DNA of 64,000 bases, taken from the NCBI GenBank assembly GCA_009760855.2, contig WPIO01000324.1:1-64000 (forward strand), read 5' to 3'. The position numbers were made by a program, and so were the translations under genes. Below, in pieces: positions 45,846-57,685 of the stretch (the first letter of the stretch is position 1; each line of letters begins with the position of its first letter). This DNA comes from Cristatella mucedo (lineage: Eukaryota; Bryozoa; Phylactolaemata; Cristatellidae). The notes below the pieces were generated by a model. That model was not told the origin of the DNA. It worked only from the letters and a program-made list of their open reading frames with translations, and made no database searches.

Positions 45846-46540
45846 TTTAGTAGCCGGCCGCCGGCCTGTGCGCATCTCCGTGAGGGAGCCTTGAGTTCCA
45901 TCTCTTGAATTCCATCTTAATACATGAGGTATTTGTACAAGTTGTCTGCCCAAGGAAGTTTCAAACGCTAAACAGTTATCAAAGAATCCAAGAGAGCACC
46001 TAATGTCCGAGAGCATATGACAACGATCCACTCCAGCATCGTCAATTATATGTGCAAAGTGTCTCAGTCCTCCAGCAGGCTGGCGACATCCTGTGAGTAG
46101 GAGCCACAGTTGCCGAAGAGCCACAGCCACTGTCCCCATTTCACTGCAGATGGCAGTATAGATTTGTGTGCTGCAAGACTCAAACCTGAGGCCTGTTTAG
46201 TGCATTGCATTCTCTTGTGTCTTGCTTGGTGAACAGCAAGCTGCAATAAATTGCTGGCCGTTTACATGGGCAGGCCATCACACTGATTTGCACTATGCAT
46301 TATATAGTGTACCAGCTTGATAATGACTGAATCGACCCAACCAACTAGCGTTGCCATAATCACGTCATCGCGTGGCTTGTCTTATGTAAGCTATGGCTAT
46401 CCTGCATTACTGTAACATGGAGAGTCAGGCTTGGGTGACATCTTGGGTGGATCTCATGGAGCGCGTGCAGCTTGCAGAGGCAGATACAGTAGCAGTAACG
46501 ACAGCAGCTACCGGAAAAAAACTGGTTTCAAATGATGGCT
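45846..46540. other. No recognised features
   Basis: I see no open frame with family resemblance and no repeat of the recognised families. Confidence 0.35.
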
Positions 46541-46544
46541 GTAA

Positions 46545-46610
46545 TAGTAATAATATAATAATAATTCACTGATAAAGCGCCCTCAGAGAACTTAATCTCG
46601 TGAGAAAAGG
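46545..46610 (-). mobile_element. Minimal LINE 3' terminus
   Basis: Only the tail and hairpin complement are present (actgataaagcgccctcaga, then gaacttaatctcg). Confidence 0.75.
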
Positions 46611-46683
46611 AGACAATTGTAAGCACCGCATCGTTAACCTTGAACTGCAACAATCATCGGTCGCTTGTTTCTCACAGCATTTA

Positions 46684-47548
46684 CCGTATTTTTACGAGTA
46701 TAAGTTTCGCTTTTTTCATTTAAAAAAATAAACTTGCTACTTAAACACTGCAAGTCAGTGTCAGTCACTGCATACAGTGAAAGTGACGGTTCAGACATTG
46801 ACAATGTTGCAGGCGACTATGAAAATGTTAGCAGTGATACTGATGACGAGTTTCTTGCTAACTATAATGATTAATACATCACACCACTTCTTGCCGACCT
46901 GCATTGGCTACCAGTCAAGCAACGGATTTACTTCAAGGTTTTGTTGCTCACTTTTAGGTCACTTCATTCTTTGGCTCCAGTCTATCTCCCAGATCTACTC
47001 CCCCATCAGGCCAAGCATCGTACCACCTGCTTTTCGGAATCCAACAGTTTACCAATACCTCGTACAAACCTCAAATCCTTTGGAGACCGTGCGTTTAGTT
47101 CGTATGGTCCCAAAGCCTGGAACTCCCTCCCGATTTGCGTCAGAACATCCCCTGACTTGACCACATTTAAAAAGAACTTAAAAACACACCTATTTATGAC
47201 TGCATTTAGTGGGTCCTTGTGTATCGTCCTTGATGTGCTTATGTGTGCTGACACTGTGCATGCTGCCACTAACCACATTTGCATGCTGACCCTGTGCATG
47301 TCACCCCTAACCATGTTATTCATGTTGTTTATCAAGCATGGTATTACTCACGATTCAATCGCGTTTCTCTTTGAAGCAAATGTAAAGCACCTAGAAAGAG
47401 ATTGAGTTCTCTGAGGGCGCTTTATCAAGTGCATAATTTTTGTTATTGCAAAATGAGCTGTATATTCAGTAATAGTTTTTCATTAAAAACTTTTTCAAAA
47501 AATATTGTCTATAAATTTAGGGTGTGACTTATACTCATAAAAATACGG
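46684..47548 (+). mobile_element. pogo/Tc1-superfamily DNA element with TIRs, carrying a LINE
   Basis: The left end ccgtatttttacgagtataa (46684-46705) and right end at 47527-47548 are inverted repeats with one mismatch in 22 bp, each flanked outside by TA, as expected for TA-target Tc1/mariner/pogo elements. Inside, 46749-46874 on the plus strand encodes an acidic C-terminal tail (SESDGSDIDNVAGDY, SSDTDDEFLANYND, stop), typical of the ends of pogo/Tigger-type transposases. The rest of the transposase is missing and a LINE fragment (46875-47455) fills the middle. The transposase assignment rests on the acidic tail only. Confidence 0.7.
46875..47455 (+). mobile_element. LINE C-terminal fragment inside the TIR element
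   Basis: The plus strand has LLTFRSLHSLAPVYLPDLL, KSFGDRAFSSYGPKAWNSLP and TSPDLTTFKKNLK. The untranslated region and the hairpin (ctagaaagagattgagttct, then gggcgctttatcaagtgc) follow. It begins right after the acidic-tail stop codon. Confidence 0.9.
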
Positions 47549-47556
47549 TACTGGGT

Positions 47557-47705
47557 CCTTGTAAATTGTCCTGTGTGGGCTTCTGCTTACGAGCATTTCA
47601 CATGCTACCACTAAACATGTTGACATGTTTCCTATAGTGCACGTGTAGTGCCTAGAAAGAGATCAATTTCTCTGCTCTGCAAATATACTACTACTAGTAT
47701 AATCT
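47557..47705 (+). mobile_element. Decayed LINE 3' end
   Basis: Shortened untranslated region words (gtgcctagaaagagatcaat) then an ACT/ATT-rich tail. Adjacent 47690-47785 is an AT-rich block in which tactactactagtataatc occurs twice. Confidence 0.55.
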
Positions 47706-47785
47706 ATAGTATATATATAACCTATATATATATAAGTATCTATAGTATATATAACCTATAGTATACTACTACTAGTATAATCACA

Positions 47786-48484
47786 GCTGATTCCACTGGA
47801 TTCCCAGTAGAAGCGGTGGATATTGAAGATGTTGAGCCCCAATCCAATACCGGTTCACACCCACTATTACTATTTGTTTGCATTCATGCATTTGTACAAG
47901 CTTGCTTTAGTGTGGCATGGTGGTCTTAGAGCTCGTTGTCGTGGCGGACAGTCATTCAGTAATATAACTGGACGACGTGGCTTTCGTAGCTTTCGAGACA
48001 CTTCATATTCTCCAACGTCATCTGGTTCTTAATCGGTTGACGAACCCATTTGTGATGTGTCTAATCTATCGTAGAAGACAGTAGTGCACTACTTACACAA
48101 GACCACACTAGTCCACATCTAAGGGATGCGACTAGCAATAATTAAAGCCGGAAGGCAAACCATGAAATAGCAGCTGCATGACTTTTATCATGCTGTGATA
48201 ATCGCGAAAGTTGATCAGGCCTCCCTCAATAAGCAGCTAGGCAGGCTGATGGCCAGCAGTACACTCACTCTACGTGCTCTGCAACGATGGCACCCACCAG
48301 AGGAAGCCGTGCCTACTGGCTGCTGTACCCCTGCTCCACACGGTGACAGCACATGTGAAGCAACCACAGGACAGCCAGCCACCTTCATCGGCTGGTACTG
48401 CCATGCTCAGGGCAGGGCTGCACTCGCTGAAGGCACACATAATGCGACTGCAGCTGACTAGCCCACGATGCAACAGCCAACTTC
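47786..48484. other. No recognised features
   Basis: Short open frames only. An 88-codon frame at 48195-48461 has no family resemblance. Confidence 0.35.
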
Positions 48485-48592
48485 CTCCCACATAGTCCTT
48501 TGCAGAGTATGTAAGGTGCCTAGAACGAAATTTAGTTCTCCGACGGGCTGTACAAATGTACCATCATTATTACTATTGTTATTATTAGATGC
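48485..48592 (+). mobile_element. Decayed LINE 3' terminus
   Basis: The segment reads gtaaggtgcctagaacgaaa, then gttctccgacgggctgtaca and an ATT-rich tail, a diverged version of the family's hairpin. Confidence 0.6.
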
Positions 48593-49059
48593 AAAAAACT
48601 GACGATGCCGATACAGGTGCAACAAACCTCTCAGTGCCTTTTGCATATAAATCTCTTTTAATGACGATTCCTCGACTGCTAAACATGTGCCATGCCAGTG
48701 GTACACCCGAGCTAAGTCTCCGAGCAGGTTCTGCAGCCGAACAAGCCCAAGCCAACACAAATTGGACAGGCCTAATACTATTCCGACAAGCCTGATCCTC
48801 TTCATCGGCCAACCTGCACCTACCCTTAGCCATAACAATATATAACATAATAATATAATATAATATAATAATAACATAACAAGCCACGACGATGGCCGAA
48901 AGGGGGAAGGAAGCCAAACGAACAACCAGTCAGCTGGAGGCTTCACAGGCACATCCTAGTAGACGTAACTGGGGGTGACAAGGAAGCCAAAACAGGCAGA
49001 GTTCCTTTAGAAAATGCATGCGCATATAATTCAAACACAGATTAAACCTTTAGTCGACA

Positions 49060-49069
49060 ACACACACAC

Positions 49070-49104
<35 letters not shown>

Positions 49105-49303
49105 AATATAAATGTACTTACTTGCATATGCTATGTGTATGCAAGATTTGCGCATGCATGTTAAGTGTGTGAACACAGGCTGTACGGATCCCCAGCTGGT
49201 CTTATATTATAGCCACACATACACATTATTTACTCATGTAAGATTCACAGCACCGACATTTGCCCATAAAGCACACGTGCACTTGCGCCTGAGTTCCCAC
49301 GAG

Positions 49304-49336
<33 letters not shown>

Positions 49337-49342
49337 ACACAC

Positions 49343-49427
<85 letters not shown>

Positions 49428-49430
49428 CTC
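49060..49430 (+). repeat. Two (CA)n microsatellites
   Basis: Runs at 49061-49102 and 49303-49424 are separated by 200 bp of ordinary sequence. Open frames of His-Thr and Cys-Val here are artefacts. Confidence 0.97.
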
Positions 49431-50500
49431 GCACACAGACACCAGTATAAACACACACGCACACACACAGACAAGCACCACACAAGAATGAGCTTATTCG
49501 TCTCTTTCATTCTTACTCTTTCGTTAAAGTCCTCGCTCAAGCAGCTCTGTCTTGCGGGTGGACCACATGTCCTTCACAATGAGTCGCAGTCCTCTGTCCA
49601 TCTACAAAAACAGGTGTCTTTTGCCGTACTTGATTTATTCTTTCCATTCGACATCGATCTTTGAGGATTACTGCATCTCATGAAAATATGTCCTCGCGTA
49701 TCGCAGTGCACTACCTCAGGCGTTAAGCTTGCATCCCTTTAATTTCTAGCGTTGCGATCTTTCGTGGTGACAACGATGGAAGACACCCAAACAGGGACTT
49801 GACTGGACTTAAAACGACTTTAGCCGCTGGGGTTTTTATAAGTATTCTGTCTCTTCCATGCTTTCGTGAGAGTCTGCCAGCGGCAGCAGCAGCAGATTTT
49901 ATAGGAGATGCTCACACACGACACGCGTCATCTCTCAGCGTATCAACGAAAGATACCCGACCGATTACGCGACACTTCGGTGAGATCGGCGCGAAAGACG
50001 TGGCGCTAACACAATGCACTCTCAACTTCACCTAGAGCTAGATCCACAGGCTCCAAGGGGATTGTAGCTCTGGCTCGTCACTGACTCAGCGACTTACTTA
50101 TTACACGAAGCGCTGCGAACCGCCAGCCCGCGGGGGGGGGGGGCGTGTTGGTCGCTAGGGAACCTGTTGCGGTCCCGCCACGCTGCGGCCGGAAAAGCGA
50201 ACCTCGCAGCGGGCAGCGGTGGTCAGGAAAACTTTAGCTCTAGCAGCTAAATGCAAAAGAATGGGCGAACGAAGAATATGCAGCAACAGACAGCATGGAA
50301 CGAAAAGACGAATAGCTAGCTACAGCGAATGTTGGATACGGCCAGTGGGCTGCCGCCGCGTCGCTGTACACGTGATCATCAAATGATAGGCTTCAAATGT
50401 TTGCAAGATAAATTGACAAGAAATATTAAATATAATTTTCTTTTAATATAATATATAAAATATAGTTTTTATATTTATTTTGTCAAAGGATAGTCTGTAC
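49431..50500. other. Upstream intergenic region of ANT
   Basis: It contains a poly-G run (50132-50142) within GC-rich sequence (50090-50220), then an AT-rich block at 50400-50485. No gene was recognised. A 78-codon frame at 49799-50035 lacks an ATG start. Confidence 0.4.
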
Positions 50501-51087
50501 ACCTTGAACGGCTAGCTTAGCTGGGGGTCCTCTTCTCGCTTCCATTGCCGGCGGTGTGGACGTGCAGTTGCTGCAGTACCATCTCGAGTGAAATAAGCTG
50601 CTGTAAGTGTTGAAACGCTACTCAGCCGTTCTCAACCGAATTTTGGCGTGCTTTAGGCTTTAGCGAAGCGGGGAATGTTTTGATTATCGCGATGTAGTAA
50701 CTAGGTTGGGTATCGGCGATCGATGCTCTGCCTCGCACGTACCTCCGGCTCGTTGGTCCGGCTCGGGCTCAGTTACCTACTGCCTCAACTGTATACCACG
50801 TTACCGCGTCCAATGAGGCTGAGAATTAACTGTTGTTGAAATAATTAAACATGTGTTACTTATTTATCACTTGAAATATATTGTACTACCCTGCTGGCCG
50901 TTCACAGCGGCAGGCAACCTTTGACCCCCCTGACCGGCCGGAACTCGTTGGGTGCAGTCTAGTACTGGCCAAGCGGTAGCGGTTGACGGTGGCTGGTATA
51001 GCCGGTGTATCTAGATTTCTCGTAGCGTTTCGTTTACTTGATCACAGTGGCAGCTGAAGTTACCGTGACTGATCGCGTTCCTTGCAG
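50500..51087 (+). promoter_or_regulatory. Putative ANT promoter, 5' UTR exon and first intron
   Basis: A possible donor GTAAGT at 50603-50608 and an acceptor cttgcag ending at 51087, three bases before the ATG, suggest a noncoding first exon ending near 50602. The transcription start is not evident. The placement is inference. Confidence 0.45.
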
Positions 51088-51090
51088 AAA

Positions 51091-52145
51091 ATGAGCGAAA
51101 GTCTATCAAACAAGAACTTGGACAAGCTCAATTTCTTGGAGAGCTTTACACTCAGTGGAGCTGCTGCCGTAATTGCGAAGACGTGCTCGGCTCCGATTGA
51201 GCGAGTCAAGCTTCTGGTCCAAAATCAAGATGAGATGGTGAAGCAGGGCCGCCTGGCAACGCCATACAAAGGCGTCATTGACTGCACCGTGAGGACTTAC
51301 CAGTCTGAAGGTAAGCGGCCGTTGACGGCCGAGCGGGAGCGTTATATGTACAGCCTGAAGTTGCGCGTTGCTAGCGAGCTGTTATTAGTAGCCTATACAG
51401 TGCGACTCGCCGACCTTTTTTAGGTCTGCTGCCGTTTTGGAGAGGAAATTTGGCGAACTGTATCCGGTACTTCCCGACTCAGGCTCTCAACTTCGCTTTC
51501 AAGGATAGCATTAAGCAGCTGTTCAAGCCGTCCAAGCAGGACAGCTATGCTTCTTCGTTTGGAAAGAACATCGCCGCAGGAGGTACCGCTGGTGCTCTCT
51601 CGCTCTGCTTTGTCTATTCGCTCGACTACGCCCGTACCCGTCTTGCCAACGACGCCAAGGCAGTCAAGAAGGCAGGCGGCGCTGGGGAGCGCCAGTTCAC
51701 TGGCCTCATCGACGTGTACAGCAAGACGCTCAAGACTGATGGCATCGCCGGCCTGTACAGAGGCTTCGTCATCTCGTGCGTTGGCATCGTCGTATACCGA
51801 GGCTTCTACTTTGGTCTGTACGACACCCTGAAGCCCATAATGCTCGGAGAGAAAGCTAGCGTTGTGCTGTCGTTCCTCCTCGGCTGGGGTGTTACCGTGA
51901 GTGCTGGTCTGCTGTCGTACCCGATCGACACCATCCGTCGAAGAATGATGATGACATCCGGAGCTGCCGTCAAGTACAAAGGATCGGTCGACTGTGCTGT
52001 TCAGATCGTCAAGAAAGAGGGTTTCATGTCCCTCATGAAGGGAGCTGGTGCTAACATCCTGCGTGGAGTCGCCGGTGCTGGTGTGCTGGCTGGCTTCGAT
52101 AAGTTCGCCGACCTGTACATCACCTGGCGCTTGAGCCTCAAGTAA
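51091..52145 (+). CDS. ANT: ADP/ATP translocase, mitochondrial carrier
   Basis: ADP/ATP translocase exchanges cytosolic ADP for matrix ATP across the mitochondrial inner membrane. The coding exons are 51091-51310 and 51424-52145, joined in phase 1 (QSE, then GLLPFWRGN), giving 313 aa, slightly longer than typical animal ANT. Three carrier repeats are visible, with signatures APIERVK (residues 34-40), YSLDYARTR and [15 protein letters not shown] at residues 245-250 is the nucleotide-carrier signature specific to [34 protein letters not shown] and [13 protein letters not shown] also match the family. The ATG follows a splice acceptor by three bases and no closer in-frame start exists. The 250-codon open frame on the opposite strand is a shadow. 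Tafazzin, the next gene, remodels cardiolipin, on which ANT depends. Confidence 0.97.
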
Positions 52146-52413
52146 ACTCAGGGCAATGGCTGAGCTCACTTAGCCCTGAGCTAGGGCGTATTGAAGGCAT
52201 AGGAAATTTCCATTTGTATTGCTGTGCATAGCATTTGATGGTGGCTTGTAATGTGGTATGTGTGACATTCACATAGTGGTTTCGTTTTGTGCCCGCATTC
52301 TCAGTGCTTGGCAGGTGTCATAGTCACAAATGATTTTGTGCAGTTTGCAAATGTTCAATGCGCAGAACCTAGAAGCGGATCTAACTTAGACCATTTCCTA
52401 ATGTGCTGCCAGA

Positions 52414-52419
52414 AATAAA
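52414..52419 (+). terminator. Polyadenylation signal of ANT
   Basis: An AATAAA hexamer 269 bp after the ANT stop codon. Confidence 0.7.
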
Positions 52420-52889
52420 GGATTTCAGAACTACACGATTTTCGTTTATGTACCCTGTCAGTGGACTTGCTAATTAAGTAAATGTAAACATAAGGTAATC
52501 AGCTTGTCCACTCAGCATCCGACCATTTGGAAAATTACAGCTTGAGCTGATATAGCCAACATCGGTTGAGGACTGTACATTTTATTGGAGCTCCAAGAGG
52601 CCATTGCCGGCGTTCTTAGGCGATAGCATGTGAAATTAAACTGGCAGTGAGCTCGTGCCGAATGCTTGCGTGCAAGAAAAGATCTGTATATAGCATGAAG
52701 GTGATACATATCGGGCTTGCGAAGAAGCAGTGTCACGGTAAGTCATCTCAATATGTTACAAATGTGAAGTGCATGCTGTATGTCACGTGCAGATTCCATA
52801 TAAGCTGAGAGTAACTTGTGATGAGAATGAAAACCAGTGGCTTCCGATTTGACACTAAGGACTGCTTCCTCTTGCAAGTACTTCAGATT

Positions 52890-52940
52890 TAATAATAATA
52901 ATAATACATTTGAAATCACTCTAAGCGAACTAATAAGTGG
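52890..52940 (-). mobile_element. Minimal LINE 3' terminus
   Basis: An (AAT)n run followed by acatttgaaatcactctaag, a diverged complement of the hairpin region. The rest of 52420-53317 shows no recognisable feature and is the likely promoter region of tafazzin. Confidence 0.5.
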
Positions 52941-53314
52941 ACGACTGCAGCTTGAGAGCCAAGCTATCCCAAGTATCACTAGCTGCGTCCGGGCTTAAGT
53001 ACACCTAGGCACGCCCAGTCACAAAACATGAACCTCGCGGGACTGCATTAACGCCTGCGCTATCGGTCTACCGTAGACGCTTCGCCGAGCATTTAAGCCG
53101 CTTGGACTGCGATCAATTAGCTAGCGTAGCATCAGGTTCAGATTCTCTCATTTAATCCTTACCATTTGAAGGGTGAGCCCTCTTTCGGGCGCCAAGCTTT
53201 CGTTAGTCAATGCCATCTTTGGAAAGAACAAGCGAAGGGCTCCTTATAAGTATGGAAGTTGCGTGAATTTGGTAATTTCGAAGAGGTACCACGGAAACAC
53301 CGAAATGCGAGAGA

Positions 53315-53316
<2 letters not shown>

Positions 53317-53400
<84 letters not shown>
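53317..53400 (+). repeat. (GA)n microsatellite upstream of tafazzin
   Basis: A pure GA run ending about 100 bp before the tafazzin start codon, so within its promoter or 5' UTR. Confidence 0.97.
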
Positions 53401-53401
<1 letters not shown>

Positions 53402-53470
53402 TCGTAGTCACGCGCCGCTGCGGCTCCATCCGGCCCGGCTGCCGTCAGTGGGTCTGCTTAACGACACAAA

Positions 53471-53503
53471 ATGTCGGCGCCCGTACGCTTAGGGAAATGG
53501 TAG
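53471..53503 (+). promoter_or_regulatory. Upstream ORF overlapping the tafazzin start
   Basis: An ATG at 53471, with A at -3, opens ten codons ending at TAG 53501-53503, in a different frame and overlapping the tafazzin ATG at 53497. The tafazzin ATG itself has G at -3 and +4. If transcribed, this could lower translation of tafazzin. Confidence 0.45.
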
Positions 53504-56192
53504 CCAAGTACTATTGGCCGTTTCCATCGAGTGGCGCGGCGTGGAGAGTATGGAGTGTCGCCAGCCGCGTCATATGTGGAACTGTAGTTTCAGCTAGCAA
53601 ACTTTGGCTAGGTAGGTATTGTGGCCTCCAAATAGTTCCTGTATCGCTAACGTTGAGCGCTGCCCCGCGGCCGTATGCTCGCTGCCGGCGTCTGCTTACT
53701 ACGTTCTCGTACGCCGCATTGGCCGCGCAAGTTAAAGCTTTTTTTGCCAGCACTGATCGCTCTTCTGCTTTGCGGCCACTCCGCTGCGCAACTGTAAGCT
53801 CGCCTCGGTCCGTGCCAGTTGACTTAAGGGGAGAGGAAGTCGGCAGGTCTTTCTTGTTCCGGCTCGTCAGTTCTTGGCCAAGTCAAACGCGATCGAGAAA
53901 TACTGGCCTCGATTAGGGTCGAAAGGTCTGCCGTGGCCGTCTTCGCTTCTGTCAAGTCCAGCAGAAAATCGAACGGTTTCACTCCGGCTTCACCGGTGCT
54001 TCCTCTCGGCCAGTCGGCGAAAGCCGATCTGACCGACTCGAGCCTAAAGCCTCGCTTCGATGTTCGCGTCCGTGCGCGTGCATCGAAGCGAGAAGGGAGC
54101 CGGCGTAATTCCAATCTTCGGAGCAGCAGCAGCAGCAGCCGTCGAGCGCTTGGATCCATTCGTCGCCCGAGCAGTCAGAGGAAACGGCGGTGTTTCGAAA
54201 TCAGCTGACAGCTTGTAACTGTCACGTGACCGACAGCTTACATCGTCGGCCCTGCTCGTAAGCCCCTAAAGTCTCGCGTAAAAAAAAAATGCGCAGCGCT
54301 CCTCAGCGCTCGGCCGATACTTGGCGCATTTGATGTCGGCCAGCAGGGACACGAGCAGTGACACGGACACGGACTCACGGACAGTGAGCACGATCGACTC
54401 CCCCCCCCCCTCCACGTCCCTGCTGGAGGGGCGGCATGGCGTGGACTCGAGCTCGAGTCCACGCGGTAACCCGAAGATCTGTGCTGGGACGAAAAAAGAA
54501 GGATGTGCGTCATCCGGATGACGTCATCCATCCATACATCCTCAAGGATGCTGTCAAGTACAAAGGATTGCCGCTGGGTCTTCGCCCAGGAGGCTCTTCA
54601 CGACTGCAGGTCGTCGTGGGCTCGAGTCGTGCAGCAGGCAAGCTCGTATTGCCCACTGGAAGCGCGCGTGTTGATAGCGTGTTGACAGGGGCTCTTCTGC
54701 CGCTATGGAAATGAGGCTGCTAAATCAGCTGACTCTTATCTCCCTTATCAGACGACTGTGCTGTCCAAATCATCAAGAAAGAAGGCTTCCGTGTCCCGCG
54801 TGAGAAGCGTTGCGCGCATGCTCAGAAAATCGACTCGGTGACGATCCGTCAAGAGGCAGAAATGTTAGCAGATCCAGCCTTGGCATGAGAAATGTCCCGC
54901 GGATGGATCTCCTTGTTTTGCTGTCTGCGGAGCGGAAGGGCTGCCCTCGGGCGGCACGAGCTGCTGCTGCTTGCTGTGCAGCCAGAGTAGACTCCTGCCT
55001 GCAGATCCTCCTGCGTGCAGAGAGGCTCGTCAGAGAGAGAGAGAGGGAGAGCTCTTTCGGTTGTGGCTGGAGGTGTTGCTGCAAGGACGTGCTGCTGCTG
55101 CTGGGCGTTTCACGAGCCCTCGCCGGTCGGTCCAGGCCACCTGCACCGTGGCGGACCTGCCTGCGGTTTGCTCCCTTCCTCGTCCTGCTCTGCTTGGAGT
55201 CTGGGCTGGCTTGTGCGGTGCCATGCTGGTTTGGCCCAGTGGTTAAGGTGCTCGATCCGACCACGGTCAAGGTATTTTGTATTCGATGACGACCGCCGTC
55301 GTGGGCTCGAGCCCCACGGCATATGTAGAGCGCCTGAATAGAGAGATTAAGTTCTCTCAGAAATGCAGGTGAATCACGTATGGCCCTCGGACGGTCACCA
55401 GTGTCGTTCGGCAGCAGCCGTGATTTGGTGAAAGGTCTGCACGAGTCGCCAATGATAAGGTGCTCGCTTCCCAATGATCCAGGTCGTGGGTTCGAGGCTT
55501 GCAGCTGGCATTCCTGAGTTGCCAGCTGCAAGTGGGATGGTAGCCGCTGAGGCTTACCGTCTGGAGCTACATGTGTGTGTACATGGCGCTGCTAACTCAG
55601 CCGAAATTGCTCGCCCAGCAAGTACGAGTAAAGTTGTTTGAAAACCTGAGTTGGCGATGCCAGCCCCGACTGCAAGTCCTCATTCCAAGGCAGCATAGCC
55701 AAGCCATAGCCAAGTAACCTGCGATCAAACTCGGGATCTCCACCAGCTTCTTGTACGCGACCTATGTTTCGTGGCTTAGAGTGTCTGAGATGTCATTGTC
55801 TGCACCCCGAAAGCCGTTTCGGTGAGGCTTTTAGTGCTTTTGTAGTAGACTTACCTGTGCTGCCATCAATAGTAATAATATTTATAAAGTTTTTGTTTAG
55901 CTCCTTAAGAGAACTCAATCTCGACTCAGGGTCTTACGAACTCTCTTCGAGAGAAGCAATAACCAATAGTTAATCAAAAGCAAGATAAACTTTGCTTAGG
56001 CAATCTTGTTGAAAATGCACCTGTTTATTACAGCGTTTGGTGGATCTTTGTGATTATTCGTCTTTCATGTGCATGTGTCTGATTACACTGTGCCTGCTGC
56101 TTTTGGATTTTACCACCCATCATTTGGTAATGCTTTCTATAGCATCTGTAAAGTGCCTTGAAAGAGATTCAGTTCTCTGAGGGTGCTATACA

Positions 56193-56224
<32 letters not shown>

Positions 56225-57586
56225 GCAAAAGCACAGAAGGCTCGCACCGCTTGGGAGCGCTGTAGTAGTACAGATCGCCTCTGTACTGAGTCACCGCATG
56301 CATAGTTTTACATTGCACAGCCACATTGGAGGGCAATTCATCGGGACAGAGCAAAAGGTGCACGAGCAGATAAATTTGAGCTTCGTTTTGAATGCAGACA
56401 GATGTGTAGATGACGTGATATCTGTCGGTATTGAGTTCTAAGCCTCGTGTCCGTTGTTAACTGAAGAAGAAGGCTTGAAGTGCGACCAATGCAGGTTGGT
56501 CGGCCTGAGCAGGAGAATGCTGGCGACCTAGGGGTGAGCGGCAGGATCTTGAAAGCGTTTGACAAAAGTTTACCAGTGCAGACTGGTGAGCAGTGGTTTA
56601 GAGTGGCAGCTGCAACGTTTACGACTGATAAGCCTAGCTTCTAACCTTTGCACCTAGCTGTTGAACTTTGCTGTGACCGTGTTATTTATTCCAAGTGCAC
56701 GATGGCCGACAAGTTCAGACTCATGTGAATTGTGGTGCAGACAGCTACACGCAGCCGCCGGGGCCGCCGTGTTTCTTAGCCCGTCCTGTCTTGTTTGCAA
56801 TCTAGCCGCCGATGCCAGTGGAGAGTGCACACCTTCCACTGGCAGCTGCGACTCGATGGATGCTGCCTGAGGTGGCATCGGCGCTGGGGCAGCGGCAGCT
56901 CATCTCTCGCCCATCATTCGGCCCCGAACAGTCCACGACCTTGTTGGGCACTTCGCAAATCAGCTGCTGGTCACTGCTCGCCTACCTTGGCACTGTCTTC
57001 GCTTGATGATGAAGCCGACTAGACCGAAGGTCTGCTTCTGCCTCGCTTTCCAGGCCACAGCCCCATCGGCCCGTCCTTCGCCGGGATAGCTGAATTTGGC
57101 ACGGGGGAATTGGGAGGGGGGCACAGCGACGTCTTTAGACCGATGGAAAATGGCGCCCTAGGCCACTGCCGTCGGTGCTCTGGGTGGCCGTGGCTCGTGG
57201 TGGGGACGCAGGGCAGCAGCTGCTCGGCTGCTGCTGCCCTGCGAGCTGCCACCACTGCGCGAGCAAGCACGTGAGTGCCAGCGACCGTCTCGCTTCTGCA
57301 GAGACCGGAAACAAAGTCAAGGTGCACAATTTCGATCTCCTTCGTCATCACGTGTTCGACAGACCGAGCGGGACGCCTCTGCTCACCGTCTGCAACCACC
57401 AGTCGTGCATCGACGATCCGCTGATATGGGGTGCGCCGCCGGCCCCCCCCCCTGCGCAGTGCACTCTTGTGCTCCGTGCAGCCCTCCGTGTCTGCAGCGG
57501 TGTCGCGTCTTGTCTTCAGCGCCGCCCTCTGTCTGCAGCAGTGAACCGACGCACCACGCCTGGGGCACGCCGTTGCAGCATGCGTT

Positions 57587-57685
<99 letters not shown>

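Larger units (their letters stand above)
53612..57301. other. Tafazzin intron 1
   Basis: A 3.7-kb intron, GC-rich in its first 800 bp. It holds a 26-bp palindrome (54439-54464), an ANT-like fragment split by a SINE, two further SINEs, LINE remnants and a poly-C run (54403-54412). Open frames at 53933-54208 and 54810-55289 show no family resemblance. Confidence 0.7.

Noticed and set aside
48195..48461. An 88-codon frame as a small gene
   Set aside because: There is no homology, no conserved start context, and frames on both strands are open here by chance.
49799..50035. A 78-codon frame with a hydrophobic start resembling a signal peptide
   Set aside because: It has no ATG start, no splice context and no family match; it lies in the ANT upstream region.
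51420..52169. A 250-codon open frame on the minus strand over ANT exon 2
   Set aside because: It is the shadow of the ANT coding sequence, caused by its codon bias; it has no family resemblance.
53933..54208. A 91-codon basic, Ser-rich frame as a separate gene or tafazzin exon
   Set aside because: It lacks an ATG start, and tafazzin exon 1 joins exon 2 in phase without it.
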